64,000 nucleotides of DNA, taken from NCBI RefSeq assembly GCF_018860805.1, contig NZ_JAHKQR010000016.1, positions 310,001 through 374,000 on the forward strand, written 5' to 3'. Source of the DNA: Aestuariibacter sp. A3R04 (GTDB lineage Bacteria; Pseudomonadota; Gammaproteobacteria; Enterobacterales; Alteromonadaceae). The position numbers and the translations under genes are program-made. Shown in pieces: positions 52,634-61,307 of the stretch. The notes beneath the pieces were generated by a model, which saw only the letters and a list, made by a program, of their open reading frames with translations, did no database searches and was not told the origin of the DNA. Numbering within the stretch: the first letter of the stretch is position 1; every line of letters begins with the position of its first letter.

Positions 52634-55039
52634 AATAACATCGAAAAGCTCGATCTCAAATATCAACGTACTATTCGCAGTAATGATACCCGTGCCACGC
52701 TCTCCATAAGCAAGTTCAGCCGGAATAAACAAGCGAAACCTGGCCCCCTCTTTCATTAGCTGCAGCCCTTCTGTCCAGCCCTCAATCACTTTGTTTAACG
52801 GGAAAGACGCTTTTTCACCACGTGCATAGGAAGAGTCGAACTCGGTGCCGTCTGTTAATGTGCCTCGATAGTGCACGGTCACGTTGTCATCCTCGTCTGG
52901 TGATATACCAGTGCCCGCTCTTATTATTTCGTATTGCAGGCCGCTTGCTGTTTGTCTCACACCCGGCTTTCTGGCGTTTTCCGCCAAAAATTGTTTTCCG
53001 ATTTCGATGTTTCGGCTGGCGATGCCTTCTTCGTATTGTTTTTTGAGTAAAGCCACTCTTTCACCGAGTTTATTGGAGTAGGTTTTAATGTCGTCGTCTG
53101 CCAGGACAGATGAAGCACGCAAGCCATCAAAAAAGCCGCCGATAACCATTCCGTAACCACTGATCACCAAATCGTGCTTTTCCTGTCCGTCCCATTTTTC
53201 GAAATCTTCAAATACCCTGTGAAAGTAAAGCCCTACCGATTGTCCCAAGGCATAAGCCACTTTATTTCTATCTGTAATTTCAAAGGCTTCTTTGCCTTCT
53301 GCCGCTTTAATTAACGCTTGTGCATCGGCAGCACTGAGTACAGCATCATTCCTAAGCCCCGCTTCAAAACCGCTTCTCACATCAGATTCCGGCAGTTCCT
53401 GCTTCGCCATTTTATCATCTATGTATTGACCAGCCAGCGCGCCGGCGGCATACAACTCTTTTTCAAAATCCGTTTTGGGTATAGTTCCAGGTTCTTTTTT
53501 AGGCTCTTCAGCAACAGGCTTGGCATTGCCTTTACTTGCATTCACCCTAAGTGTTTGTTCATCGCTATTACTGCTCAATGTGAGTTCATCTGGTGTCACT
53601 TTGTTCTTTGGGGTTGATGTGGTGCTCACCCAATAGGCCCCGCCTAGTACCACGGCCAAAATAACCACAATCGCAGGCCATTTAGCCGAAGTTTTTGCGG
53701 GCCCTGTTACAGATGTATCTGATTGTGTTTTTGCAGACGATGTCGAAGTTGCTACTGTTGACATGGTAGCCGCATCATCTCCGGCCAACTTTTTTTGGTT
53801 CAATATGCGTTGCAAATCAGCCAGCAATTTCCCAGTGCTGGCAACGCCGGCGGCAAGCAGCGCATCTATCTGTTCCTTCGACAGGCTATCGCCAGACGCT
53901 TGCTTTCTGTTGAGGTTATCAACCCAGCGCTGAAGGGCTCTTTGCTGAGGCGAACTGTTCGCTTGTTGTTGTGATACCCGCGCGATAAGTTCATCCAATG
54001 CCTCTTCTGTGAGATTCGCCAAATCGGCCAACGCTTGTAATACCGGCTTATCGCTGTTTTTTACCTCTCCATTATCGGTAAGAAACTGAATAATTTTTTG
54101 CTCCAACGGTAACAGCTCGGGGTTAATTTGTTCATTGCCCCCCACCCAGGTAGCCGTCGTTTCTGAGCCCGCAGTGCTATCTTGCTCGGACATCGCCAGC
54201 GCAAAGGCCTCGTTAAAGGCCACGGCATTTTCAAAGCGATCGTCTTTACGTTCACTGATCGCTTTTAAAATAACATCGTTAAGTGCCTTTGACATCGTGT
54301 TCACAATGACATTTGGATCGGCATAGCGGCCCGAGGGAAGACGGCCGGTAAACATGCGATAGCCCAGTGTGCCTAAACTATACACATCAGCTCGCGCATC
54401 TACGTGCTTAGCGCTTTCCCGCTGCTCCGGGGCCATATAGTTTCGGCTACCCATACCGAGTTGCGATACCGTGCTATGGCCGGAATCTGGCGCTTTGGCG
54501 ATGCCAAAGTCCACAATGCGCACATCGCCACCGGCGGTAAGCATGACATTCGATGGCTTGATATCGCGGTGAACCAAGCCTTTTTCATGGGCGCCAGCAA
54601 TACCGGTAAGCACCTGAGCGAATACCGCTAGTGCCTCATCGAAGGGCATGGCTTTGGGTTTGTGCTCGTCAGCCAGTTCAGATACGGCATTTATATCAAA
54701 CACATCCTTACCTAATTTTTCGGTAAGAGAATGAGCCATATACGGCATGATGTAGTACGGCGAGCCATCTCCCAGTTCACCAAACTCCAGAATATTGATC
54801 ACAAAGGGATTGTCTTCCAGCGAACCGAGAATACGGGCTTCATTGGCAAATCGCCTGCGCAGGATATCCAGTCCTTCGGTATCGGACGAAGTCGCAAACG
54901 CAATAAGATTTTCATCTTTGGGGTGAAATACCTTAATGGCCACATCTCGACTGATGTGTTCATCGTGTGCTAAATAGACCTGTCCGAACCCACCTGCACC
55001 CAATAACTTTATAATTTTATATTTACCGATGTTTTCCAT
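52625..55039 (-). CDS. transmembrane Ser/Thr protein kinase fused to a FKBP-type prolyl isomerase
   Basis: An 804-residue protein. Residues about 6-280 are a Hanks-type kinase: P-loop GAGGFG (14-19), VAIK lysine near 36, catalytic loop VHRDIKPSNVML (156-167), DFG 177-179 and MAPEQ in the activation segment. A helical region (310-425) and a Ser/Thr/Ala linker lead to a single membrane helix (about 454-471, WPAIVVILAVVLGGAYW). The outer part is a Mip/FkpA-like helical dimerisation region (about 523-690), then the FKBP catalytic fold (710-804) with VHYRGTLTDGTEFDSSY, VIEGWTEGLQLMKEGA and PAELAYGERG. Start ATG 55039 is chosen over an upstream TTG, with AGGA 10 bases ahead. Kinase inside and isomerase in the periplasm are implied. 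The combination is unusual. Confidence 0.92.
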   Translation of the reverse strand: MENIGKYKIIKLLGAGGFGQVYLAHDEHISRDVAIKVFHPKDENLIAFATSSDTEGLDILRRRFANEARILGSLEDNPFVINILEFGELGDGSPYYIMPYMAHSLTEKLGKDVFDINAVSELADEHKPKAMPFDEALAVFAQVLTGIAGAHEKGLVHRDIKPSNVMLTAGGDVRIVDFGIAKAPDSGHSTVSQLGMGSRNYMAPEQRESAKHVDARADVYSLGTLGYRMFTGRLPSGRYADPNVIVNTMSKALNDVILKAISERKDDRFENAVAFNEAFALAMSEQDSTAGSETTATWVGGNEQINPELLPLEQKIIQFLTDNGEVKNSDKPVLQALADLANLTEEALDELIARVSQQQANSSPQQRALQRWVDNLNRKQASGDSLSKEQIDALLAAGVASTGKLLADLQRILNQKKLAGDDAATMSTVATSTSSAKTQSDTSVTGPAKTSAKWPAIVVILAVVLGGAYWVSTTSTPKNKVTPDELTLSSNSDEQTLRVNASKGNAKPVAEEPKKEPGTIPKTDFEKELYAAGALAGQYIDDKMAKQELPESDVRSGFEAGLRNDAVLSAADAQALIKAAEGKEAFEITDRNKVAYALGQSVGLYFHRVFEDFEKWDGQEKHDLVISGYGMVIGGFFDGLRASSVLADDDIKTYSNKLGERVALLKKQYEEGIASRNIEIGKQFLAENARKPGVRQTASGLQYEIIRAGTGISPDEDDNVTVHYRGTLTDGTEFDSSYARGEKASFPLNKVIEGWTEGLQLMKEGARFRLFIPAELAYGERGTGIITANSTLIFEIELFDVIKN

Positions 55040-55306
55040 GCCGCCAGCGTCCTGCTTATTCCGATTCAAAGCAAATAGGTATCATTGATATAACAAGATT
55101 TGAAGTAAAACCTTACTGGTTACATTTAGTTAAGGCAATTGTTTATTTTCCGTTCACCCTGCACTTCACACGCGGAATAAACCCACGCTATTCGAGTCCC
55201 CTGACAAGGTTTGTTGCAAATTATTCCATGCTTAACTTGCTATATAGGAAGAAATATTCTCATATAATGCACACAGTAAATTCACACATTCACCACAGGC
55301 AGCGCC

Positions 55307-55984
55307 ATGCAACCACAATACAATGCCCCCTATCGCATGGCCGGACTGGCAGCGTTAATGTGCGCAGGCTGTTTTGTGGTGGGGTTTGTGATGATTTTCT
55401 ACATTGAACCGGGTATTCATTTAAACCCCCACCAACGGCTTGCATTTATTCTGAGCAACGGGCGCTATTTCCAACTGTGGTACCTGATAATTTTTGTATT
55501 GTTCGGTATTAATTTACTCGTACTTACCCAGGGCATAAACCGCTTCATCAGCCCCTATCAAACTTTGAGCTACCACCTTACCATGATGTTCGGGTTTATC
55601 TGGGCGTCTTACGTTATTGCCTGTGGTCTCATTGCCACTCTGTCTATTGAATACCTATTGCACTTGCCGGAAAACGAACAATCTTCAGTCTGGTTTGCCA
55701 TTTACAGCCTGCAAACCGGTTTGGGCGATGGGGTGGAATGGGTAGGTGGTGTGTGGCTGCTGTCCTTGAGCCTACACGCCCTGTATTTCCGTCTACCGTA
55801 CAAACTGCTAAATACCTTTGGTGCCATCATTGGTTTCATTGGTTGTCTTACGCTCGTGCCGGTGCTGTCATCGGCAGGTGTTGTCTTCGGCCTGACGCAA
55901 ATACTGTGGTTCGTGGCCGTAGGCATCACCTTTATCCGGCGAAGCCGCACTATACAGACGCAGGGAGCACTGGCATCAAAGTAA
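55307..55984 (+). CDS. multi-helix membrane protein, DUF4386-like
   Basis: A 225-residue inner-membrane protein with about six hydrophobic helices (around 12-33, 57-76, 92-112, 140-155, 166-182, 188-206). The N-terminus YRMAGLAALMCAGCFVVGF and the arrangement resemble DUF4386 proteins, whose function is unknown. It is divergent from the kinase-FKBP gene with 267 bases between. Its last 35 bases overlap the 3' end of the convergent histidine kinase gene, which is unusual. AGG lies 8 bases before the ATG. Confidence 0.75.
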   Translation: MQPQYNAPYRMAGLAALMCAGCFVVGFVMIFYIEPGIHLNPHQRLAFILSNGRYFQLWYLIIFVLFGINLLVLTQGINRFISPYQTLSYHLTMMFGFIWASYVIACGLIATLSIEYLLHLPENEQSSVWFAIYSLQTGLGDGVEWVGGVWLLSLSLHALYFRLPYKLLNTFGAIIGFIGCLTLVPVLSSAGVVFGLTQILWFVAVGITFIRRSRTIQTQGALASK

Positions 55985-57179
55985 CTGAGTAGTGCGTTGG
56001 CGTGTTGCTTACCGATACCGTCCACCCCATCACATCTGCGATGCGCTTTACCAAATACTGCCCGTGCCCCAACCCTTGATAAGCCTGAGAAGATGCGCCG
56101 CTAATGGCATTCTCGAACACGATGTACTGCTCTTCTGTATAAATGCGCATGCCACCTGCCCCGCCGTGGTAAAAACCATTGTTAATCAGGTTTTGCAACA
56201 ACAGAGTAATGAGATGGTCGTTACCCTCCACCGCCATGCTTTTGCTGATATCAACCCGCACGTCAAAATCAGTGGCGGATGTGGAACCGTACAGTGCCAG
56301 AATGGCCCGTTCGATAAAGGGCAGTAATACCCAGCTTTTAAAAACAAGGTTTTCTTTTCGGGCAAGAGCCAACAGCACCTCTACTGTGTTTTGTAGGGTA
56401 TCCGTAGATTGAGACAAAATCTGTTTGTCGTCTTCTGACATTACGCCATTTTCGTTCAGCACCAGTGTATTGCGGATCAGGGCAATGGGCGTGCGTAGTT
56501 CATGACTTACATCACTGGCAAAATTGTGTTCCCTACGCCACGCTTGTTGTAACGCCTGAAAAGTTCTCTCAAAGGTCAATGCCAGCCGCCCAATTTCGTC
56601 CTCCCTGGACGCTTGCGCAATACTGCACGGTTTTTCCGGTTGCTGCGACCCCACTTTATTCGTCAGGGCGATAATGGGGGCAGACAATTTAGTTGCGATA
56701 AACCAGGTACTTAACACCGTGAGTAAAATAACAGCCACGGAAATACTCACCAGAAAGACACTGAACACAGAAGAAAAATACGACAGCGCACCCACGTTTT
56801 GTGTATTGAGCACCAGCCACCAGGCACTGGCGTCAGCCGGTGTAAAGAGCGCGTAGCCATAGCCCTTTTTTCCTTCATAGGTGAAAGTGTATAGGCGCGC
56901 GTCGTGGAGGCTTTTTGTCACCGCCGGAAAACGAATAAAATCGTCTCTGGGTAAGACAAACACACCCTGGGTTAAAAACTGGGCGTTGGCGTTATCCAGG
57001 TCCAACTGATTTAACGCCCCCGGAGCAATTGCAGCGGCCTCCCTTTCCAATACATATTGGGCCACCACGTCTTCTGTGACTTCCACAAACAGTGACGTAA
57101 CCCGAAAATAAAACAGGTTTATAACCAGCACCAACGCTCCAAACCCAAAAAAGAGTTGCGCGCGGATCCCTTTAAACAT
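55950..57179 (-). CDS. sensor histidine kinase with atypical ATP-binding motifs
   Basis: A 409-residue kinase. ATG 57179 (MFKGIRAQ) overlaps the response regulator stop region by 8 bases, giving translational coupling. Membrane segments are about 8-28 and 147-168, with a periplasmic loop between and a HAMP linker (LSAPIIALTNKVGS). The phosphoacceptor box is VSHELRTPIALIRNTL. The N-box LLLQNLINNGFYHG is present, but the usual D-x-G-x-G of the G1 box is replaced by VFENAISGAS, and the G2 box is GLGHGQYLVKRI. The kinase may be active with altered nucleotide contacts, as in some QseC relatives. It forms a pair with the regulator upstream; the serine hydrolase before that may belong to the same operon. 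Confidence 0.88.
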   Translation of the reverse strand: MFKGIRAQLFFGFGALVLVINLFYFRVTSLFVEVTEDVVAQYVLEREAAAIAPGALNQLDLDNANAQFLTQGVFVLPRDDFIRFPAVTKSLHDARLYTFTYEGKKGYGYALFTPADASAWWLVLNTQNVGALSYFSSVFSVFLVSISVAVILLTVLSTWFIATKLSAPIIALTNKVGSQQPEKPCSIAQASREDEIGRLALTFERTFQALQQAWRREHNFASDVSHELRTPIALIRNTLVLNENGVMSEDDKQILSQSTDTLQNTVEVLLALARKENLVFKSWVLLPFIERAILALYGSTSATDFDVRVDISKSMAVEGNDHLITLLLQNLINNGFYHGGAGGMRIYTEEQYIVFENAISGASSQAYQGLGHGQYLVKRIADVMGWTVSVSNTPTHYSVTLMPVLPASV

Positions 57180-57867
57180 TGTCCAGTCCCTGCAACTGAT
57201 AACCAATATTGCCGATGGTGACCAGTTGCACCTCAGGCGCTTGTTGAGCTAAAGCCTTGCGCAGATTGTACATGTGAGATTTTAACGGGTTACTTTCCGG
57301 CAGCTCATCGTTCCACAGTGTGGCAACGAGATCACTTCGCGCCACGGGTTGTGGATAGGCGTTTACCAGTTCGCGTAAGATCTGAAACGCCACCTTGGTT
57401 ACTTTGAGTTGCTGGTCCTGCCAGGAAGCAACACTGGCTTTCAGGTCAAGCTTTAGGCCACCTTTCGACAGAGTAGTTGCCGTGTGCAACTGAGGCCTGC
57501 GAGCCAGCGCTTCACAACGAAGGGCCAGCTCCCGCAAGTCACAAGGTTTGGTGAGGTAATCGTCAGTTCCCTGGGTAAACCCTTTGGCCTTATCTTCAAA
57601 TGCGTCCCTGGCGGTGAGCATCAAAACAGGCGTGAGACGGGTTTGTTGCTCTTTTATTTGCTGACAAACCGTTAACCCGTCGCAATCCGGCAAATTTAGA
57701 TCCAGAATAATAACATCGTAGTGATGGTTCAGCGCCAGCGTCACTCCCTGCTTGCCCTTGTCCGCGAAATCCAGCTGCCACCCCAGCCCTTCTAAAAAAC
57801 GGCTTACCTGCCGGGCAAGGGCCAGATTATCTTCAATAAGTAACACCGACAGTGTGCTTTGTGACAT
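57172..57867 (-). CDS. OmpR-family response regulator
   Basis: A 231-residue regulator with receiver domain (LLIEDN acidic pocket, phosphoacceptor Asp in VIILDLNLPDCDG, LTARD and TKPCDLREL) and a C-terminal winged helix (LKSHMYNLRKAL, LVTIGNIGYQL). ATG 57867 is chosen over the in-frame TTG 57885 because AGGA lies 9 bases upstream. It precedes the histidine kinase, with coupled translation, and lies 70 bases after the serine hydrolase with no visible terminator. The tandem 11-bp repeats at 59193 and 13953 are candidate binding sites for this type of protein. Confidence 0.93.
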   Translation of the reverse strand: MSQSTLSVLLIEDNLALARQVSRFLEGLGWQLDFADKGKQGVTLALNHHYDVIILDLNLPDCDGLTVCQQIKEQQTRLTPVLMLTARDAFEDKAKGFTQGTDDYLTKPCDLRELALRCEALARRPQLHTATTLSKGGLKLDLKASVASWQDQQLKVTKVAFQILRELVNAYPQPVARSDLVATLWNDELPESNPLKSHMYNLRKALAQQAPEVQLVTIGNIGYQLQGLDNV

Positions 57868-57937
57868 CCTTTTATCCTGTTTCAAGGGGGAAACTTCACC
57901 GCTAGTAAGCTACCGTAACACAACACCTGCCATGTCT

Positions 57938-59092
57938 TTACAACACACTGGCTAACACCGCCTGCATCAATGCATCTACCGTATCGCTGCAGACGTCATA
58001 GCCGTTGCAGTTGGCAAACAGTGTAATTACGGTATTGTTGTGCTCCACGTAAGCGTTAGTGGTTTTATACCCCGCTTCGTCACCGCCGTGGTGAAACACA
58101 ACTTTACCATTAATCAGTTCTTTGAAAATACCTAAGCCGAAATCCATGTCATAGGGCGTATCAATAATGCTGTCTTCCCCCACCAGAATATTACGCACCT
58201 CTTCAGACAGTGGGCTGTCGTCAGATACAATGGCTGTGAGCAGCGCAGACAGGTCTGTTACTGTGGTCACTAAAGGCGCATCAGCAACGCCCACACTCGC
58301 GTAGAATGGCCGGGTATCTAGCATCTCGTCGCCGAGCAATAAATAGCCGGAAATCGATTCGCCCAATTCATTTTCCCAACCACTGTAGTACGTGTTGTTC
58401 ATTCCAAGGGGAATAAATACCCGATTTCTAAGCGCCGTGTGGTGATGTTCGCCGAGAACGTTATCTAACACCAACCCCGCCAATAAATAATGGGAATTGG
58501 AATAGTGAACCCCTTCGCCAGGCGCAAAATAAGCTGGCTTATTGAACACAAATGAAAGCGCATCGATATCAGATTTAAGCGTACCTACGCTATTTTGGCC
58601 GGCTTCAAACCAAGCAGCAGATGTGTCGGCATCGAGATAATCGTGCACTCCCGCGGTATGGTTCAACAATTGGAGAATGGTTATTTCCCGGCTGTGTGGA
58701 ATGTTGTTTAAGACACTGTCGGGCAGGTAGTCGGCAATGAGATCATTTATATTCAACAGTCCCTCTTCGTGAAGCAGGGCAACCAAGAGTGCTGTCGCTT
58801 TTTTTCCGGCACTGCCGGCTGGCATTTGATGATAGACCTCCATAGGCTCGAAAGTTGTCCGACTTGCCACTCCGGCAGCCCCGGTGAACGACACTTCGTC
58901 GCCCTGCACATGCAGGATAAGACCGGGAATATTATCTCCCACGGTGTCGTCCAGCCAATCCTGATACGACGCAGTTACCGGTGGAAGCGGCGATGGATTC
59001 GATGACGATGAATCGCCACTGGAACCACAGCCTGCCAGTAACGCCAGGCCAGCTGCCAGAAAAAGGGGAATAGGTAGGTGTTGCGCTTTCAT
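57938..59092 (-). CDS. serine hydrolase of the beta-lactamase/DD-peptidase fold, lipoprotein
   Basis: A 384-residue lipoprotein with lipobox LLAGC (Cys near residue 22) and a Ser-rich linker. The class C beta-lactamase-like fold shows the S-x-x-K nucleophile in AGSAGKKATA (near residue 94), the Y-x-N motif YSNSHYLLAGLVLD and a final HHGGDEAGY in place of the K-T-G box. Such proteins include D-aminopeptidases, esterases and DD-carboxypeptidases; resistance to beta-lactams is not implied. AAGGA precedes the ATG. It is likely the first gene of an operon with the two-component pair, and the tandem repeat about 100 bases upstream could serve that regulator. Confidence 0.87.
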   Translation of the reverse strand: MKAQHLPIPLFLAAGLALLAGCGSSGDSSSSNPSPLPPVTASYQDWLDDTVGDNIPGLILHVQGDEVSFTGAAGVASRTTFEPMEVYHQMPAGSAGKKATALLVALLHEEGLLNINDLIADYLPDSVLNNIPHSREITILQLLNHTAGVHDYLDADTSAAWFEAGQNSVGTLKSDIDALSFVFNKPAYFAPGEGVHYSNSHYLLAGLVLDNVLGEHHHTALRNRVFIPLGMNNTYYSGWENELGESISGYLLLGDEMLDTRPFYASVGVADAPLVTTVTDLSALLTAIVSDDSPLSEEVRNILVGEDSIIDTPYDMDFGLGIFKELINGKVVFHHGGDEAGYKTTNAYVEHNNTVITLFANCNGYDVCSDTVDALMQAVLASVL

Positions 59093-59192
59093 GAGTTTTT
59101 TCCTTAGTCAGTAACGACCGACACCAGACCTGCGGCCACCGCGGCGATCCTGTCGTTGTTCATAGTGTTGACGTTACTTTAGGTAAACCGGG

Positions 59193-59208
59193 GTGAAGGA
59201 AAGGTGAA
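59193..59208. promoter_or_regulatory. tandem 11-bp repeat GTGAAGGAAAGGTGAA, candidate response-regulator site
   Basis: GTGAA units at 59193 and 59204, 11 bases apart, about 100 bases upstream of the serine hydrolase gene. It matches the element at 13953-13968 at 15 of 16 positions. Autoregulation of the hydrolase and two-component operon is the simplest reading. Confidence 0.5.
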
Positions 59209-59306
59209 AAACACCTGCTAGTTGCCAAACCCGCCTTTTGGTCGGCGAATTCGCCATCAATGCCGGCTAGTATGAGGTGAATTGTTCCATTAGCAGAGCA
59301 CAGGCA

Positions 59307-60158
59307 ATGTTTCGTTTTACAGGTTTATTGGGCTTATTCTGCAGTGTGTGTTTACTGGCTTTTGCTCCAATAGCAACAGCTAAAATGCCACTGCAACTTG
59401 CGTCGACGTACAGCAAACACATCACACCTGAACACTACTTTGTAAGTGAAAAGCTCGACGGCATCAGAGCCCGTTGGACCGGGTCAATGCTACTCACCCG
59501 AAGCGGCAACCCTATTCATGCGCCAGCGTGGTTTACCAAACACTGGCCAGCAGTACCGCTAGATGGTGAGCTTTGGACTAAAAGGGCTGATTTTCAGCGA
59601 ATCGCCTCCATCGTCCTCAGTGACACCCCTGATGAACGATGGCGGAATGTGAAGTTCATGCTATTTGATTTACCCACCCACGGAGGCCCTTTTATAGATC
59701 GGGTTGATGCCATGGCGCGACTGATAGCAAACACCAACAATGGCCATCTCGCCGTTATTGAGCAACTCACTTTTCGCAACCACCATGAGCTACAGGCACA
59801 CCTAAAAGCCGTTACTGACGCTGGCGGCGAAGGGCTTATGTTGCACCACAAGCAAGCTCTTTACGCCGATGGTCGTTCGCCCCACCTGTTAAAAGTTAAA
59901 TTATTTGACGATGCCGAAGCGAGGGTAATTGCACATGTGCCCGGAAAGGGAAAATACGCCGGCATGATGGGTTCCCTTCTTGTGGAAACCGCCAGCAACG
60001 TGCAGTTTAAAATAGGAACGGGCTTTTCTGACGACGACAGGCTGCACCCGCCCCCTGTGGGCAGTTGGGTAACCTATAAATATTACGGCACAACTAACAC
60101 GGGAAAGCCCAGATTCGCCAGTTTTTTGCGAAGAATACCCAAAAGCGATTTGCAATAG
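59307..60158 (+). CDS. ATP-dependent DNA ligase (Lig E type) with signal peptide
   Basis: A 283-residue ATP-dependent ligase. The adenylation domain has motif I SEKLDGIRARW with nucleophile Lys 49, motif III FMLFDLP, motif IV GGEGLMLHH and motif V LLKVKLFDDAEARV, followed by a small OB domain (GMMGSLLVE ... GSWVTYKYYG). There are no zinc-finger or extra domains, so it is the minimal Lig E form. ATG 59307 gives a signal peptide MFRFTGLLGLFCSVCLLAFA, ending ATA, so the enzyme is predicted periplasmic, as known for Lig E in other gammaproteobacteria. A GTG ten codons upstream is the alternative. A role in DNA uptake or in joining extracellular DNA is proposed for the family but not certain. Confidence 0.9.
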   Translation: MFRFTGLLGLFCSVCLLAFAPIATAKMPLQLASTYSKHITPEHYFVSEKLDGIRARWTGSMLLTRSGNPIHAPAWFTKHWPAVPLDGELWTKRADFQRIASIVLSDTPDERWRNVKFMLFDLPTHGGPFIDRVDAMARLIANTNNGHLAVIEQLTFRNHHELQAHLKAVTDAGGEGLMLHHKQALYADGRSPHLLKVKLFDDAEARVIAHVPGKGKYAGMMGSLLVETASNVQFKIGTGFSDDDRLHPPPVGSWVTYKYYGTTNTGKPRFASFLRRIPKSDLQ

Positions 60159-60182
60159 ACCAGCCTTTGTCCAATAAAACAG

Positions 60183-61304
60183 CTACGTCATGCTACCAAT
60201 GGTACTTTTGAATCGACGCAGCGCCACCGTGTAAAAAACACAACCAATAACAAAGAGCGCCAGCAGTTGAGGGTATATTACGCTGAGTTCCGCACCGCGA
60301 TACAGTACGCCTTGCGACGCCATCACAAAGTGAGTGTTGGGGGTTAGCAACATGATGTACTGGATAAAATCAGGCATGCTTTCTCTAGGCGTTGTGCCAC
60401 CAGACAAAAGCTGTAACGGCAACAGCACCAGAATAAGCAATAGTCCAAACTGCGGCATGGAGCGGGCAATGGTGGCCATGAAAATACCCATACTGGATAC
60501 GGCAAACAATTGTAGCGCCACGGCCACCATAAACAACCACACATCACCATTAACTGGCACGCCCAAAGCCCCCTGAATTACGGCGTATACCGACAACAGC
60601 GTAACTGTCCACACCACGGCGCCGGTGGCGAGTATTTTAGACAGCATAATTTCACTGTCTGACACCGGCATAACCAGCAGATGCTCTATGGTTCCCCGCT
60701 CTTTTTCCCGAATAAGCGCCGCGCCGGACAAAATAATGGCAATCATGGTTACCGCATTAATAAGCTCCATCACCGATCCAAACCAGAAGCTCTCCAGCGC
60801 GGGGTTGAACCTGGCTCGCATGACAAGTTCCACCGGATAAGACACCTCCGACTTATACCCTTGAAGGTAAGCACTCACTTCCGCATTGAGGATTTCAGTA
60901 ATATAGCCATTGCCGGTAAATGCCTGACTAATGCGAGTGGCATCTACGTTTACCTGAACGTCCGGCTGTAAGCCTTTAAAGACTTCTTTTTCGAAGTTCG
61001 GTGGAATGGTTACCACAAAGGTAAAGGCACCGGTATCAAGTACCCGGTTTACCTCGTTGTCGTGAATGACTTCAGGCGTTAAAAAGTAAGGCGGTGCAAA
61101 GGCATCAATGATCCGTTTGGAAAGCTGCGACTGGTCGTGATCCACAAAAGCGATGGGCGCATTGTGTAACGACTCAGGCATGGCTGTAGCAGCAGTGTAT
61201 ATGTTGACGGTAAACACATACAATATAAGCACCAGCATGGCCGGGTCCCGCCACAGGCTCCATAATTCTTTTACACTCAGATGTGTTACGTTCTTCAGTT
61301 TCAC
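60183..61304 (-). CDS. ABC-2 type exporter permease (YhhJ-like)
   Basis: A 373-residue inner-membrane permease with the ABC-2 layout: first helix about 23-43 (MLVLILYVFTVNIYTAATAMP), a large periplasmic domain (about 45-165: FVDHDQSQLSKRIIDAF), then five helices with the conserved LIREKERGTIEHLLVMPVSDSEI (seen as REKERGTIEHLLVMP) in between. The start is GTG 61304, with AGGAG 9 bases upstream, 4 bases after the stop codon of the ATPase gene. It pairs with the RbbA/YhiH-like protein upstream. The usual third gene, a HlyD-type adaptor, is expected beyond the right window edge. The substrate is unknown. Confidence 0.9.
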   Translation of the reverse strand: MKLKNVTHLSVKELWSLWRDPAMLVLILYVFTVNIYTAATAMPESLHNAPIAFVDHDQSQLSKRIIDAFAPPYFLTPEVIHDNEVNRVLDTGAFTFVVTIPPNFEKEVFKGLQPDVQVNVDATRISQAFTGNGYITEILNAEVSAYLQGYKSEVSYPVELVMRARFNPALESFWFGSVMELINAVTMIAIILSGAALIREKERGTIEHLLVMPVSDSEIMLSKILATGAVVWTVTLLSVYAVIQGALGVPVNGDVWLFMVAVALQLFAVSSMGIFMATIARSMPQFGLLLILVLLPLQLLSGGTTPRESMPDFIQYIMLLTPNTHFVMASQGVLYRGAELSVIYPQLLALFVIGCVFYTVALRRFKSTIGSMT

Positions 61305-61307
61305 CGA

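Noticed and set aside
55153..55169. TTCACCCTGCACTTCAC as a third copy of the tandem response-regulator site
   Set aside because: The half-sites are 12 bases apart and the spacer does not match the two good copies.
57938..59092. Antibiotic beta-lactamase
   Set aside because: The S-x-x-K and Y-x-N motifs only show the fold. The K-T-G box is replaced by HHGG and the lipoprotein context suggests a peptidase or esterase.
59110..59120. AGTAACGACCG shared with 13981-13991
   Set aside because: The 11-base match is near both tandem repeats, but the order and distance relative to them differ, so chance is likely.
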